NCBI GenBank assembly: GCA_000310025.1
Contig: FN649731.1
Span: 3,608,270 to 3,652,247 of the forward strand
Reading direction: 5' to 3'
From: Ectocarpus siliculosus
Lineage: Eukaryota > Sar > Phaeophyceae > Ectocarpales > Ectocarpaceae
Length of the DNA stretch: 43,978 nt
Shown: positions 12,471 to 22,243 of the stretch, piece by piece
How the letters are laid out: each line of letters begins with the position of its first letter
Numbering within the stretch: the first letter of the stretch is position 1
Notes under the pieces: generated by a model
Database searches by the model: none
Told to the model about the DNA's origin: nothing
The model's input: the letters and a program-made list of their open reading frames with translations, nothing else
Program-made: the position numbers and the translations under genes

Positions 12471-13899
12471 CCGTAAACGTCGGAGTTTTCCCCCCGGGGA
12501 GAGGGGATCGTTTTTTTTTCTGAAACCAACCCCCCCGGGGGGAAATTGACGTACCGGGGGGGGTTAGTTTTTTGTGTTCCAACGCTACCCCGAGGGGAAC
12601 CCCCCCCTCGGGGAGTTGTGCAAAATAATGATGGTCTACACACCAAACACACACAGAGTGGCGAAACTGAGATGGATAAGGTTCTACGAGCAAGCGTTCA
12701 ACAAACAGAGGGAGGAGGAACGTATGAGCAACGAATGCGAAGAGAAAAAAGACAGCAAAGGAGGACAGCAGCAGAGGGAGTTTGTCTCGTCACGAAAAGG
12801 AAGGGCCCGCCTCCCTGTGACAAACGGTACCCCTAAGTCTCGCTCGAAGCGCACATCTGCAACAATATTTTCCGTCCAATATCGTGCTTTTCGTGCTCCG
12901 CGATGCAACAAAATCGACTCAGAAAATTAGAGAAATACATCCCCCCGGGGGGGGACCCGTGGGAAAACTGGTACCCCGGGGGGAGATTGAAAGACCCGGG
13001 GGGATATTTTTTTTTTGTTCAAAAACGATCTACCTCGGGGCTAAATCCTAGAAACCATGCTTCCAGGCCGAAAAGGTAGTGGGGGGGCGTACTCTTATGT
13101 TTTGCATGCCTTATCGGTTAGACCATTGACCACGCGTCCTCGAGAGGACGGAGCATTATTCCCACAGGACCGATCACCGATGGCCAATCGTTCCTTCCTA
13201 CTTTGCCAAAGGTGGCTCAAAAATGTCTTCCCTAGTCTGTCTATCCTAACGACATCCCTTCCCGCCTTTTCAAACCACTTCCTACTCCCCAGTACAGCTA
13301 CCGTCCTCTCCTCTCTATTCCATGCCTCAAACATCTCCCTGTACGTCCCTTGTATTTTTCCCAGCTCAGTCATGTACACTTCCCTCTCCTCTTCGTACCA
13401 CGGACATTCCGCGACTACATGAACACGGTCTTCGCATTCGAAGCCGCAATCACATTTGAACTTGTCGTCTTAGTCGTCTACCGTCCTATGTCTTCGTCGA
13501 CGTTCTCGAAGGCCTATGTCCCCGGTCCTGAATTTGACCTTAAGCTTTGTCCCTGCATCCATTGGTCCATGTAGGTAATCCTTGAACCCTATTACTTCTT
13601 TCAACATTCCGTACACTTCTAGACCCTCCTTATCCTTGGTTTCTTTCCTTAGATTATGTTCTTCCCTTTCGGCACAAGCAACAGATATCTTCTCCTTGAA
13701 CCCCTGTAGACCCTCCGTTTCCAGCGTTTCATCTTCGTCGATGTCTAACCTCCTCTGCAACCTTGACCCATTCCGTGGGTTATCTACCCCTTTTTTGTTT
13801 GTCCACTTCGCCTCCCATACTATTCTCGGCAACCTCTCCTCTCCCATAGTGGAGGGAGGGGAAAGCTCTACCAGGGGGGGGAAACTCCGACGTTTACGG
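12471..13899. mobile_element. DNA transposon-like element with ~25-bp TIRs and TA flanks
   Basis: CCGTAAACGTCGGAGTTT at 12471-12488 is repeated as its exact reverse complement at 13882-13899. The match continues with one mismatch into a C/G run, giving arms of about 25 bp. TA lies immediately outside both ends (12469-12470 and 13900-13901), as expected for a TA target duplication of the Tc1/mariner kind. The interior has CCCCGGGG-type tracts at 12486-12616 and 12942-13040, no intact transposase frame, and a decayed LINE C-terminus on minus. The size (1429 bp) and contents suggest a non-autonomous element. The superfamily is an inference from the TA alone. Confidence 0.6.
13095..13847 (-). pseudogene. 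Non-LTR retrotransposon (LINE) C-terminal fragment
   Basis: Two open stretches lie in the same minus frame (13470-13847 and 13095-about 13469), separated by a single TAA near 13470. The upstream part is basic and contains FRTGDIGLRERRRRH. The part after the stop contains a Cys/His motif, C-x-C-x4-C-x6-H-x4-C ending in CPWYEEERE. That arrangement is typical of the zinc-knuckle tail after the reverse transcriptase domain of LINEs. The RT domain itself is absent. The fragment lies inside the TIR element, so it was either captured or the arms surround an older insertion. It is not functional. Confidence 0.5.
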
Positions 13900-14090
13900 T
13901 ATTATGCTAAATAGGCGCGCAATTCTTTTCAGATATATATATATTCGACCGCTACATGAAGTAATTTTTAAGGAGACAGACTTACGTCCGTGTCGTCGTA
14001 TTGACTTTTACAGAGGCATCGTATAGTAATCATCGCCTCTCTCTTTTTCGCAGTCTTTTCTTTCTCCCCCGATCGTTGCCGTTCGTATTT

Positions 14091-14132
14091 CTAACCCTAA
14101 CCCAAACCCTAACCCTAACCCTAACCCTAACC
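14091..14132. repeat. Interstitial telomere-like repeat (CCCTAA)n
   Basis: Seven consecutive CCCTAA-type units are present, one of them a CCCAAA variant. TTAGGG is the telomere unit reported for brown algae. The tract lies about 190 bp from the right end of the TIR element and is not at a contig end, so it is interstitial. Confidence 0.9.
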
Positions 14133-14850
14133 ATATCAAATAGTAGGTCCATGTCTACATAATGATTAGAAAATATACAGATTACACTCGCACTTCAGAA
14201 TTTAGTGGTCAAGAAATGCGGCCTCGAAAAAAATCAAAATCAAAGAAATTGGCCATAAGAACACGTGCTCAGTCCCGACGTGGTGTTAAGAACAAGAACC
14301 CGCCTTCGTGGTGTAACAATGTGCTTACCGATAAGAACAGAGCCCCAAAACGCGGCAGCTGCAAGAAGATAAGAACTCACGAAGGGGTGAGGGGCTACTC
14401 GCGGGCTGACCTGTGGGCAGTTACAGATCAGCGGCGAGGAGGGGGTTCCTTTGAAATAGTACTGGTGCGGAGGGGGGGGGGCGTACTCTTATGTTTGCAC
14501 GGTGTAGTCAACTAAAATCGGCCTTACAATGCCGGCACTTTTTTTGTAGCTGTTGAGGTATTTCTTTATTGCCGCGAATGCCAAATATATTGGTGTGTGT
14601 ACTCTGTGGACAACGGCGGGTAGTTTTCGCGACATGGCATGGACATTCTTGGGCTTGGACAACCTCGCCTGTAACCTCGGACGGATACAGATGTCCCTTA
14701 ACTGGGTTTTGGGCGGCGTTTCCGAACCTTGCCTGACCTTGGACGGTTGAGAACGGTGTGCCCGAGGGGGTTACGTAGGTCGCACAACGCCTAGGGGTTA
14801 CAGGTCGCTTTAGCCCCCCCGTAACGGTGCCCACTGGCCACCTGTCTGTG

Positions 14851-14993
14851 CGGCTGAGAGGCCAAAGTCCTGTCCAGAAGCCTATGGACGGCTTACGTGC
14901 CATATATCGTGCTCATGAACGTGAGCTGACCCAACCTGACAATCGCACATACTTTTTTTGTCGTTCGCAACCATAGTCGAACGACTCGTTTGA
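14851..14993. mobile_element. LTR-like module B
   Basis: From CGGCTGAGAGGCC to GACTCGTTT this closely matches 22242-22379. It is preceded by the segment GGTGCCCACTGGCCACC (14826-14842), also found next to module A at 9.5 kb. It is followed two bases later by TGG and the complement of a tRNA 3' end. Its orientation is ambiguous: read on plus it ends beside a primer-binding-site-like sequence, while read on minus it ends CCGCACA like module A. I infer a partial or solo LTR. Confidence 0.45.
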
Positions 14994-15021
14994 TGGTGTC
15001 CAATCCGAGAATCGAACTCGG
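14994..15021 (-). other. tRNA 3'-end complement (primer-binding-site-like)
   Basis: On the minus strand this reads as a complete T-arm (CCGAG, loop TTCGATT, CTCGG), then a seven-base acceptor strand, a discriminator A and a genomically written CCA. Nuclear tRNA genes normally lack CCA, so the plus strand, starting TGG just after module B, looks like a retroelement primer-binding site. Further upstream on minus, D-loop-like and anticodon-like bases do not fold into a tRNA, and no matching 5' acceptor strand is found. Confidence 0.45.
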
Positions 15022-15896
15022 GTTTCCACAGTTGCGGGATCAAGCATATTATTGCTGTAACCACCCTCTGGATGCCTTCAGCAAGGGGGGATGTCCCACA
15101 GCCACAACACCATTCCCTGGGCACCGTGAACTATGGTCTTCCGCGTGGGGGGAGGTCATGTTCGGGTCAGGATCTCGCTTGTCAGCAAACATCGACCCGA
15201 GCATTAGTGCGAGTGCGAGAGACCAGCAACAATCGCCAAGGTCACACGAAGGGAAGCACCCAAACAGGTTTCGCGTTGGTTTCTGTGACACACACAGTTT
15301 GCCCTAACCCTAGCTCCCACGGATTTAGTGTGTTCTTGTAACATGCGTTCGGCTTGCCTTCTAGACACCCAGTAGTCCAGAGAGGAAACAACTGAATCAC
15401 TGCCACCCATCTCTCGCGCAGATTGCCGTTGAACCTTGCTGACGTAACCGGTTGCTCGATTTTTTGTCGCCTGCAGAACGGCCTGAACAGGCAGTCTTCG
15501 TTTCGCTGTCAGAGTGTGGTGGAGGGCATTCACCTTCAGGTTCTCTAGTGTGGGGGAAGTAAGCTATTTCAGGTTCTCTAGTGGGAAGTAAGCTATTTCC
15601 GACACTGACTGGTGTAAAGTGTGGTTGCTAGAGCCCAAGCTACTACAGACGTTTACATGCTGGCCGTTGGATGCAGTTGGAGGACTTTTCTGCGCTGTGT
15701 GGCATCTGACTTTAAGTACCTTCCCAGCTTACTTCCCGCACCCAACCGCGTGCGCCGTTGTCCACCCGTGAAGCTTTGCGTATTTCCCCCCTAGGTTTCA
15801 CTTTCCAGAATGACTTGGGCGGAAGCTAAAGCCTCAGGGGCAGCTGGTGCGACAGGAACTAGAACGTTGCCTTTACTGCAGACCGTCCCCATCGCA
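15022..15896. other. No gene; short tandem duplication
   Basis: No supported gene. CAGGTTCTCTAGTG...AAGCTATTT occurs twice in tandem at 15537-15569 and 15570-15598; the second copy is four bases shorter. The inverse, AGCTTACTTCCC, appears at 15727-15738. Confidence 0.6.
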
Positions 15897-15901
15897 CCTT
15901 G

Positions 15902-16159
15902 TGTTCGTGGGTCTACGGACATGGTTGGATATGTCAGCTGTGCGGATACTGTGTGACGCAGATGGGGACACAGAGGGTGGGTCCGTGTTGGTATACGGGG
16001 ACCCTTCTAGCTTTTTGTGTGCTGATGCTGGATCGGATGTGCTGTGTTGTAGCACTCCCTCTCTCGCATGCCCTGATACGGGTGGTGCGTCGTCTCCTGA
16101 AGTTAATACATCACCCAAACAAGTCTCACTCAATAAATACGTGGCGTAGGCCGCAAACA
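15902..16159 (+). repeat. 5' LTR of the copia element
   Basis: This 258-bp copy runs TG...CA. Compared with the 3' LTR I count about seven substitutions and one 5-bp indel (near 16032), roughly 97% identity. The insertion is therefore not brand new. An AATAAA-like AATAAATA near 16132 could be the polyadenylation signal. Confidence 0.93.
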
Positions 16160-16195
16160 CTCTAGAGTTTGCCCCTCGAGGGAAGCCACATTGGG

Positions 16196-16429
16196 ATGAG
16201 TTCTGATGGAGATGCTGGAAGCCGCGCTGGAGCGAGTGGGGAACAGACCCACACGCTCGCGCAAGAGGGCCGCGATGCGGAGCTTGCAAGCCTGCAGCTG
16301 CAGGTTTCGCGATTGGCGGCCCTGGTGGAGGAGTCGATGAAGAAGAAGGAGCCTGGCGACGTCGTCTTGGACGGCGCCAGTAGGGGCGACTGGGCTGCCG
16401 CCCCCGGAGACCAAGGTGAACCCCTGTAG
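16196..16429 (+). CDS. gag: Gag N-terminal segment, ends at in-frame TAG
   Basis: ATG at 16196 opens 77 codons rich in Ala/Gly, with a heptad-like stretch (ELASLQLQVSRLAALVEE) that would form a coiled coil. It ends at TAG 16427-16429 in exactly the same frame as the 1424-codon frame that resumes at once. A CAG-to-TAG mutation, or stop readthrough, would explain this. The segment lies 37 bp inside the 5' LTR, where a gag start is expected. On its own it would be only a Gag fragment. Confidence 0.7.
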   Translation: MSSDGDAGSRAGASGEQTHTLAQEGRDAELASLQLQVSRLAALVEESMKKKEPGDVVLDGASRGDWAAAPGDQGEPL

Positions 16430-16447
16430 TCGCGCGGCGGAGGCGGG

Positions 16448-18691
16448 GTGTTTCTCCAACAAGCAACGACGAGTGGGCAACAAGGACCACGTCAGCTGCT
16501 GGAGGCTGGCTGGGCAAGTAGATCGGGAGCGAATCCTGTGGGACCAGCCGGCATGAGCCCGGGCGTAGGACTGGACCGCGGGGAAGCGAGGGGGTTAAAC
16601 CCCCAAGGTGAGCAAACCGCAATTCGAGGGGCCGGAACATTTTTCGATGGGTACAGCAGTAGTCAGAAACGTGTTACGGTCAATGCCCCGCGACTTGAAG
16701 GGGAGAGTCGCGGCCACGGGTATGACACGTGGAGAAAGGAACTCATCCAGGCCGCGAAAACCGTAGGCCTGGACGGGCAGTTTATCGGCAACGCCGAGAG
16801 ACACGCACCCGTCGGCGACCCGAACAGGCCTAGCTCGGAGCTGTATAGCTTGGGCTACACGAGTGATGAGGTTCAGAGGGGCCTCCAAGCTCTTCATTTC
16901 GTGACCACCGCCATCGTCAGAGAAGCCGACAAAGCAATCGTGAATAAATGCGAGACTGCGAAGGAGATTCTTGGGGAACTCGACAAAGTATACAACCCGG
17001 AGTCGCAGGGCTCGAAACAAACAATTATGAAGAAGATGTTCCGATTCACGATTCCCGCTCAAAGCAACAGCAACCCTGTCGAGCATCTATGGGAGCTCGA
17101 GTTGCTATACTCACGACTGAGGGAGAAAGGGCTCAATGCTGACACACCCTTTGTTCTCGCTCATTTTGTCGATGCCCTTCCGCCCGAGTACCAACAAGCA
17201 AAGTTCCTGTTGGAGACGGCAACAACGCTGGACCGGGGCGAGATAATCAGGGTAGTCAGCACCGTGCACGCGAGCCTCCCGGAGGGGAGGAAGGCCACGA
17301 AGGGCCAGCGAAAGGCGGAGCATGCTTTCCTCGCGAGCGACGGTAGTGGCGGGGGAGGAGCGCCGGGCCGCGGCAACGGCGGCCACCGCAAGGGTGGCGG
17401 CGGCGGTAACCAGAAGCGGAAGGGAGGTGGCGCGAAGGCCGGTGGTGGTAACAGCGGCGGAGGCGGCGACGGCGGTGCGGGTAGCATGCGCGGTCGTTGC
17501 TTCCGGTGCCGCAAGAAGGGCCACCAGGCATCCGCCTGCACCGAGAGCGAGCGCGAGCGATGTGAGAAGTGCTTGGGCTTCGGACACGACAAGAGCAAGT
17601 GCACGTCCGAGGAGGCGGTGCTCGTGGTGGACGTGCCGGCGGAGGGGGCGTCTGCAGACACCACAGCACTGGACGTGGCAGAAGAAGCACTGGTGGTCGG
17701 CGACATTGCAGGCGAGTGTGATTCAGTCGTTGGTCGAGGGGGTGTAGGGCAGGCCAGGCGGGGTAGGTATGTGGCCGATACCGGCGCTACCACCCACATG
17801 TTCGCGAACTCAGATGGGTTCGTCCGCTACCAGGAGTGTGATAGACGTGTGCGCGTCGCCGCCGGTGAAACCTATTTCCCCATCGTGGGATACGGCGACG
17901 TCACTATGACCCTTAGCTCGCGCGACGGGACAAAAGACCTGTTGTTGACACGGGTTGCACACGTTCCTCGTTTAGACTACAACTTAGTCTCTCTGACGTC
18001 CCTCTTCGCCGACGGGTTCAAAACAAAAACCCTAGACAAACACGAGTTGGAGTTGGAGAACGAGGAGGGGGAGTCGGTGTACTTCCCCCGGTGCGGTAAC
18101 CTGTACGTCCAAACCGGTTTCTGCACACACACCGAACATGCCTGTGCCGCAATTGCCCCTGGTAACGCGAAAGCGTCCTGCACCCCCGTTGACATCAACG
18201 ATTACCACTGCGCGCACGGCCACTCCCACGAGGTGCTGCTGAAGAACACAGCGAAGCAGCAAGGGGTGACGCTGGTGGGCGAGCTCCGGGAGTGCATGGG
18301 GTGCTCGACGGCAAAGGGGCTTCGGAAGTCCATCCCCAACAAGACGTCCACCCGAGCATCGCTGCCTCCCATCGCAGAGGAGGAAGAGGAGCCCACGACT
18401 GGGGAGGACGAGGTCGGGGAGGGCGCGTCAAGCCAAGGTGGAGGGAGGGCGGAGGGAGAACCTGTGGATGAAGGACAAGGTTTCAACCTTGGCACGACGA
18501 CAGCCCCGGGGCCCGCGGGGCCGCCCGCGCCCCAGGAGTCGGGCGCGGGCGACGCTGGCGATGGCGCCCCCTCGAGCAGGGAGGGCGCGAGCGTCGCCCC
18601 CTCAACCACGTCGGCCGGTATGGCCGATGTGGGCGGCGCGAGGGACGACCGCCGCACCAGCAGCAGCCGCAGCAGCCGCGGTAGCGGCGAG

Positions 18692-18739
<48 letters not shown>

Positions 18740-20722
18740 GACAGCGAGACGGATCTCCCGATGCTCCGCGGGCAAGAGGCCCGGAGGCTTGCCCTCTTTG
18801 ACGGCAAGCCGGCGGTACTCACCAGCCGCTGCACCAGGGAGAACCCGCGCCGAAACCCGAGGTACGAGTCGCCGCCGACGCCGACGAGTGCTGAAGCCCT
18901 GCTCGCCTCGGTGGCGAGCCTGCCCATGAACAGCACGGAGGAGTTCAGCAGCTGGATGCTATCGGCGGTACTCCACGTGGCGGAAGGGCTTGAGGCGAAG
19001 GTGGTTCGAGAGCTGCTGTGCGAGCGCGTGGAGGAGGCCAACGCCACGCGCCGAAAGACGGAAGAGTTCCTGCTGGGAGCAGAGGACCTGATGATCAACT
19101 CGCCAGACGCCTTCGAGACAGCTCTGGCGTCATTCGAGCTGAGTAATGAATCCCCCATTGGCAAGCGTCCGAGTGAAGTAGAACCACCCGCAATGACCGT
19201 AGCCGGCGTTGTCAAGTCTGTGTACAGAGAGGGGTGGGAACAGGCTATGAGGGAAGAGTTTGATGGGCACCTGGACACGGGAACATTCTCGTATGTGGAC
19301 GGTACGCCAGAGGGGCGGAGGCCCGTGAGTTCCAAGTGGTGTTTTACTTGGAAGACGAACAAGGAGGGAAACATCGAAAAGTTCAAAGCGCGTCTGGTTG
19401 CTAGGGGTTTTTCCCAAATCCCGAACGTGGACTATTTCCATTCGTCTTCCCCTTGCCCATCATCCGCCTCCATAAAACTGATGCTTGCAGTAGCCAACGA
19501 GAAGGGCATGGACCTTAGGCACTGGGATGTAAAACAAGCATACACACACGCCACGTTAGACGAGGACGTGTACATGAGGCTCCCAGCTGGGTGCGGGGAA
19601 AAATCTCATAAGATCGTGAAGGCTGAGCGTGCTACTTACGGTCTGAAGCAGAGCGGTAGGCAGTGGGGGTACCACGCTGCTGGTACGCTAGTGGATAACG
19701 GGTTCGAGCAGTGTAAGGCGGACCCGTGTGTTTTCCGCAAGGTAGTGGACGATGTGGTGGTGATGATAATCGTCATCTACGTGGACGACATTTTGGTGGC
19801 TGGGTCGGACGAGGATTGTAAGGAGTTGCTAGCCTCTCTCAACAAGACATTCCCTACCAAAGACCTCGGAGAGTGCGTGTGGTTTGACGGGTGTGGCATC
19901 GAGAGAGACGTAGAGGCTAGGACTCCGAAGATCTCCCAAACCGCGTACATTGACAGCATGGTGAACCGCTTTGATGTGCAATCCACTTCTTCCATCCCTG
20001 CTTCCCCTGGTGCCGAACTAGGACCGAAGCGAAACGACGAGAGTGGTGGGAAGTGGCCGGTGAGGGAGGCCATCGGCAGCATGATGTGGGTGTCGACTTT
20101 CTCACGCCCAGACGTCGCGTTCGCCGTGCGTGAGGTAGCACGCCACGCCCATGACCCAGCCGAGAGGCTCTGGAAGGCTATCCTCAAGATCCTAGGCTAC
20201 TTGAAAGAGATGAGGGACCTTGGCATCACCTTCAAACGAGGATCGGGGTTGGGGCTGGCGGTGTACGTAGACGCTAGCTACGCCGACACGGAGGATAGGC
20301 GTTCGGTGTCAGGGCTGGCGACGACGGTTGGAGGTACCGTAGTCAGCCATGGTAGCAAGACGCAGAGGATCGTGTCTTTGTCTTCGACTGAAGCGGAGTA
20401 CATCGCTGCCGGGGAAGGGGTGAAGGAGGCTTTGTTCGCGCGTGCAGTGCTTTCGTTTGTTGCCCCAGAAACTAGTGGCAGCGTCATCCAGGTCTTGGAG
20501 GACAACCAGGGGGCCATGGCTTTGGTGCAGAACCCTCTTAGCTCATCCCGCACGAAGCACATCGACGTGCGATACCATTTCATCCGCGGGTTGTTTAGGT
20601 CGGGGGACATCACGGTCAAGTTTGTGCCGACATCGGAGCAGCATGCCGATCTGCTCACCAAGGCCCTTGACAAGGCCAGTCTGCAGTACCACCGGCGCAA
20701 GTTGATGAATTTGCCGGAGTAG
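16448..20722 (+). CDS. gag-pol: Copia Gag-Pol polyprotein lacking integrase core
   Basis: This open frame has 1424 codons; the first ATG is at 16553, and a GTG begins at 16448. Domains by residue: a UBN2-type Gag region (about 65-285); a Gly-rich linker; two CCHC zinc knuckles (about 351-364 and 371-384); aspartic protease with ADTGATTHM (about 441-449); an integrase N-terminal zinc region with H-x-H and C-x2-C (CMGC, about 580-620); an acidic, Ser-rich linker of about 290 residues including a CAG-type repeat; RVT_2 reverse transcriptase (about 915-1160) with the YVDDILV catalytic motif near 1111; and RNase H (about 1270-1400) with YVDASYAD and SSTEAEY. The integrase catalytic core (DDE, about 150 residues) that copia elements carry after CxxC is absent, with the frame kept. 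Movement would need integrase from another element. Confidence 0.92.
18656..18746 (+). repeat. AGC microsatellite inside pol linker
   Basis: An imperfect AGC/CGC trinucleotide run encodes a Ser-rich stretch in the linker where the integrase core would normally have been followed by RT. Trinucleotide slippage keeps frame. Confidence 0.8.
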
Positions 20723-21060
20723 CTGTAGCAGTTTTAGTACTTGGGAGGGGTCATGTTTACCGTGCGGCGAAAGTCGCATTACTGTCGCGGTCTGTGTACC
20801 AATGGCAGGAGTAGGGGGCGTTGGGAGACCATCGTCCGGGGGAACGTAGTTCCTCGCGATCTTGTCCTTGCCTTGACCTTTCTGAGAAGTGCGGCCGTTG
20901 TACATCCGCCGTGATAGCAACGGTTTTTGTGTTGGATGGTTTTTTTTTTTGGAGGGGTTTTGCCCGGGGGGGCCGGGTTTCCCCTCCACCACCGTATGGC
21001 GTTTTTTATTGATGTATCCGGGGTGTTTATGCCCCACTGATGGTTAGTCACTCGCGTGAA

Positions 21061-21073
21061 GAACCAGGGAGGG
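21061..21073 (+). promoter_or_regulatory. Polypurine tract of the copia element
   Basis: GAACCAGGGAGGG lies directly before the 3' LTR start at 21074. This is the position and composition expected for the plus-strand primer of reverse transcription. Confidence 0.6.
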
Positions 21074-21326
21074 TGTTCGTGGGTCTACGGACATGGTTGG
21101 ATATGTCAGCTGTGCGGATACTGTGTGACGCAGATGAGGATACAGAGGGTGGGTCCGTGTTGGTATACGGGGACCCTTCTAGCTTTTTGTGTGCCGATGC
21201 TGGATGTGGTGTGTTGTAGCACTCCTTCTCTCGCATGCCCTGGTACGGGTGTTGCGTCGTCTCCTGAAGTTAATACATCACCCAAACAAGTCTCACTCAA
21301 TAAATACGTGGCGTAGGCCGCAAACA
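21074..21326 (+). repeat. 3' LTR of the copia element
   Basis: This 253-bp partner of 15902-16159 runs TG...CA and is followed by the CCTTG target duplicate at 21327-21331. It is five bases shorter than the 5' copy because of one indel. Confidence 0.93.
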
Positions 21327-21331
21327 CCTTG

Positions 21332-21959
21332 GACTTGTTTTTTTATGTTCATGTCTTGGTGGGGGGACGCATTCGATCGCTTTCGTGTGCGTGTGTATTG
21401 GCGTGGAATATATTGGTGGAAGGATGTTATTGATTCGATCGAATCTGGAGATGTTATTTCGTGTGGAATAGGTATCATTTGAGGTGGGGTCTGGAAATTC
21501 AGTCCTATTGGTGGGATGTCATTTTGAGCCTTCGTTTTTGCTCCTACTCCGTAGTACTTGTACCGAGTCGATGTTTGAATGGTGTGTCCATCGCGTGTAT
21601 GTATGTATGTGTGCATGCGTGGGCTTGGTAGGTCCTGTAGGACTTGGTCGCAATGACCGTCCCGATTGCGATAACGCTATTAGCCAGTGGCGGTATGTCG
21701 GCCTATTCCACTGGCATGGAGATCGCTCTCCATGCCAACGACTTCAACTTCACGAGAGGGTTTTGTCGAAAGTTTGTCCCTCAGAGAAAGAGAGAGATGA
21801 GATGGCGGCGTGAAGTATCGGGTGGACTAGGGCCCTTTCGAGGCATATCGGTTGATGGAGAATCTTGCGGTTCTGTCATTCCTCTGGTTACTAGTACAGG
21901 ATGAGGCGTTAGTATAATATGAGTTAGTATATCATGAGTTAATAATATACTAGAGGGGG
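21332..21959. other. No gene recognised
   Basis: This spacer between the copia element and LTR module A holds short frames only. An AT-rich patch with repeated GAGTTA/TAGTATAT words lies at about 21908-21952. Confidence 0.5.
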
Positions 21960-22243
21960 TGTTACGGTTCGGGACATTACACCACCACCCCTGCAGAGGT
22001 GTTGGCCGCAGTCTGCCGTGCCTCTGCCAGAGCGAACGGGCTCGCCACCCCGCTCAAAACAAAAGGTACCCATCCTTAGCTTGACTAAAATAATAAGACT
22101 ATAAAAGAGATCCACAAGGAGGCATTTGCTCCGACCCTACAACTGCTACAGCAGAGCAGCCAGTAGCATCTTCAGTGCTCGTCGCACTCGGTACAGTCGT
22201 TCGTTCGATTGCACGGAAATAGGTCAGTGTGTGTCTTTCGTCG
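21960..22243 (+). mobile_element. LTR module A (direct copy)
   Basis: It begins TGTTACGG and matches the minus strand of 9529-9837. A TATA-like CTATAAAAGAGATCC lies mid-module, which supports this orientation for the LTR. It stops at GTCTTTCGTCG, a few bases short of the CGCACA end seen in the other copy, where module B begins. Confidence 0.6.

Larger units (their letters stand above)
15902..21326 (+). mobile_element. Ty1/copia LTR retrotransposon, integrase core absent
   Basis: Two LTRs beginning TGTTCGTGGG and ending CAAACA flank one long Gag-Pol frame. CCTTG lies on both sides (15897-15901 and 21327-21331), a perfect 5-bp target duplication that fixes the ends at 5425 bp. The order protease, then integrase zinc region, then RT, then RNase H marks it as Ty1/copia, not gypsy. 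Two things are unusual. The DDE integrase core expected between the zinc region and RT is missing, and an amber codon splits off the Gag N-terminus. No sequence directly after the 5' LTR begins TGG, so the primer site is not identified. Confidence 0.95.

Noticed and set aside
14994-15069. Functional tRNA gene on minus
   Set aside because: The 3' half is convincing, but no 5' acceptor strand pairs with it and no anticodon arm forms.
15897-16200. Primer-binding site of the copia element
   Set aside because: The sequence just after the 5' LTR (CTCTAGAG...) does not start TGG and cannot be matched to a tRNA end by eye.
18202-19386. 394-codon minus-strand frame with a long Leu run
   Set aside because: It is the antisense of the copia Gag-Pol linker; the Leu run is the complement of the AGC microsatellite.
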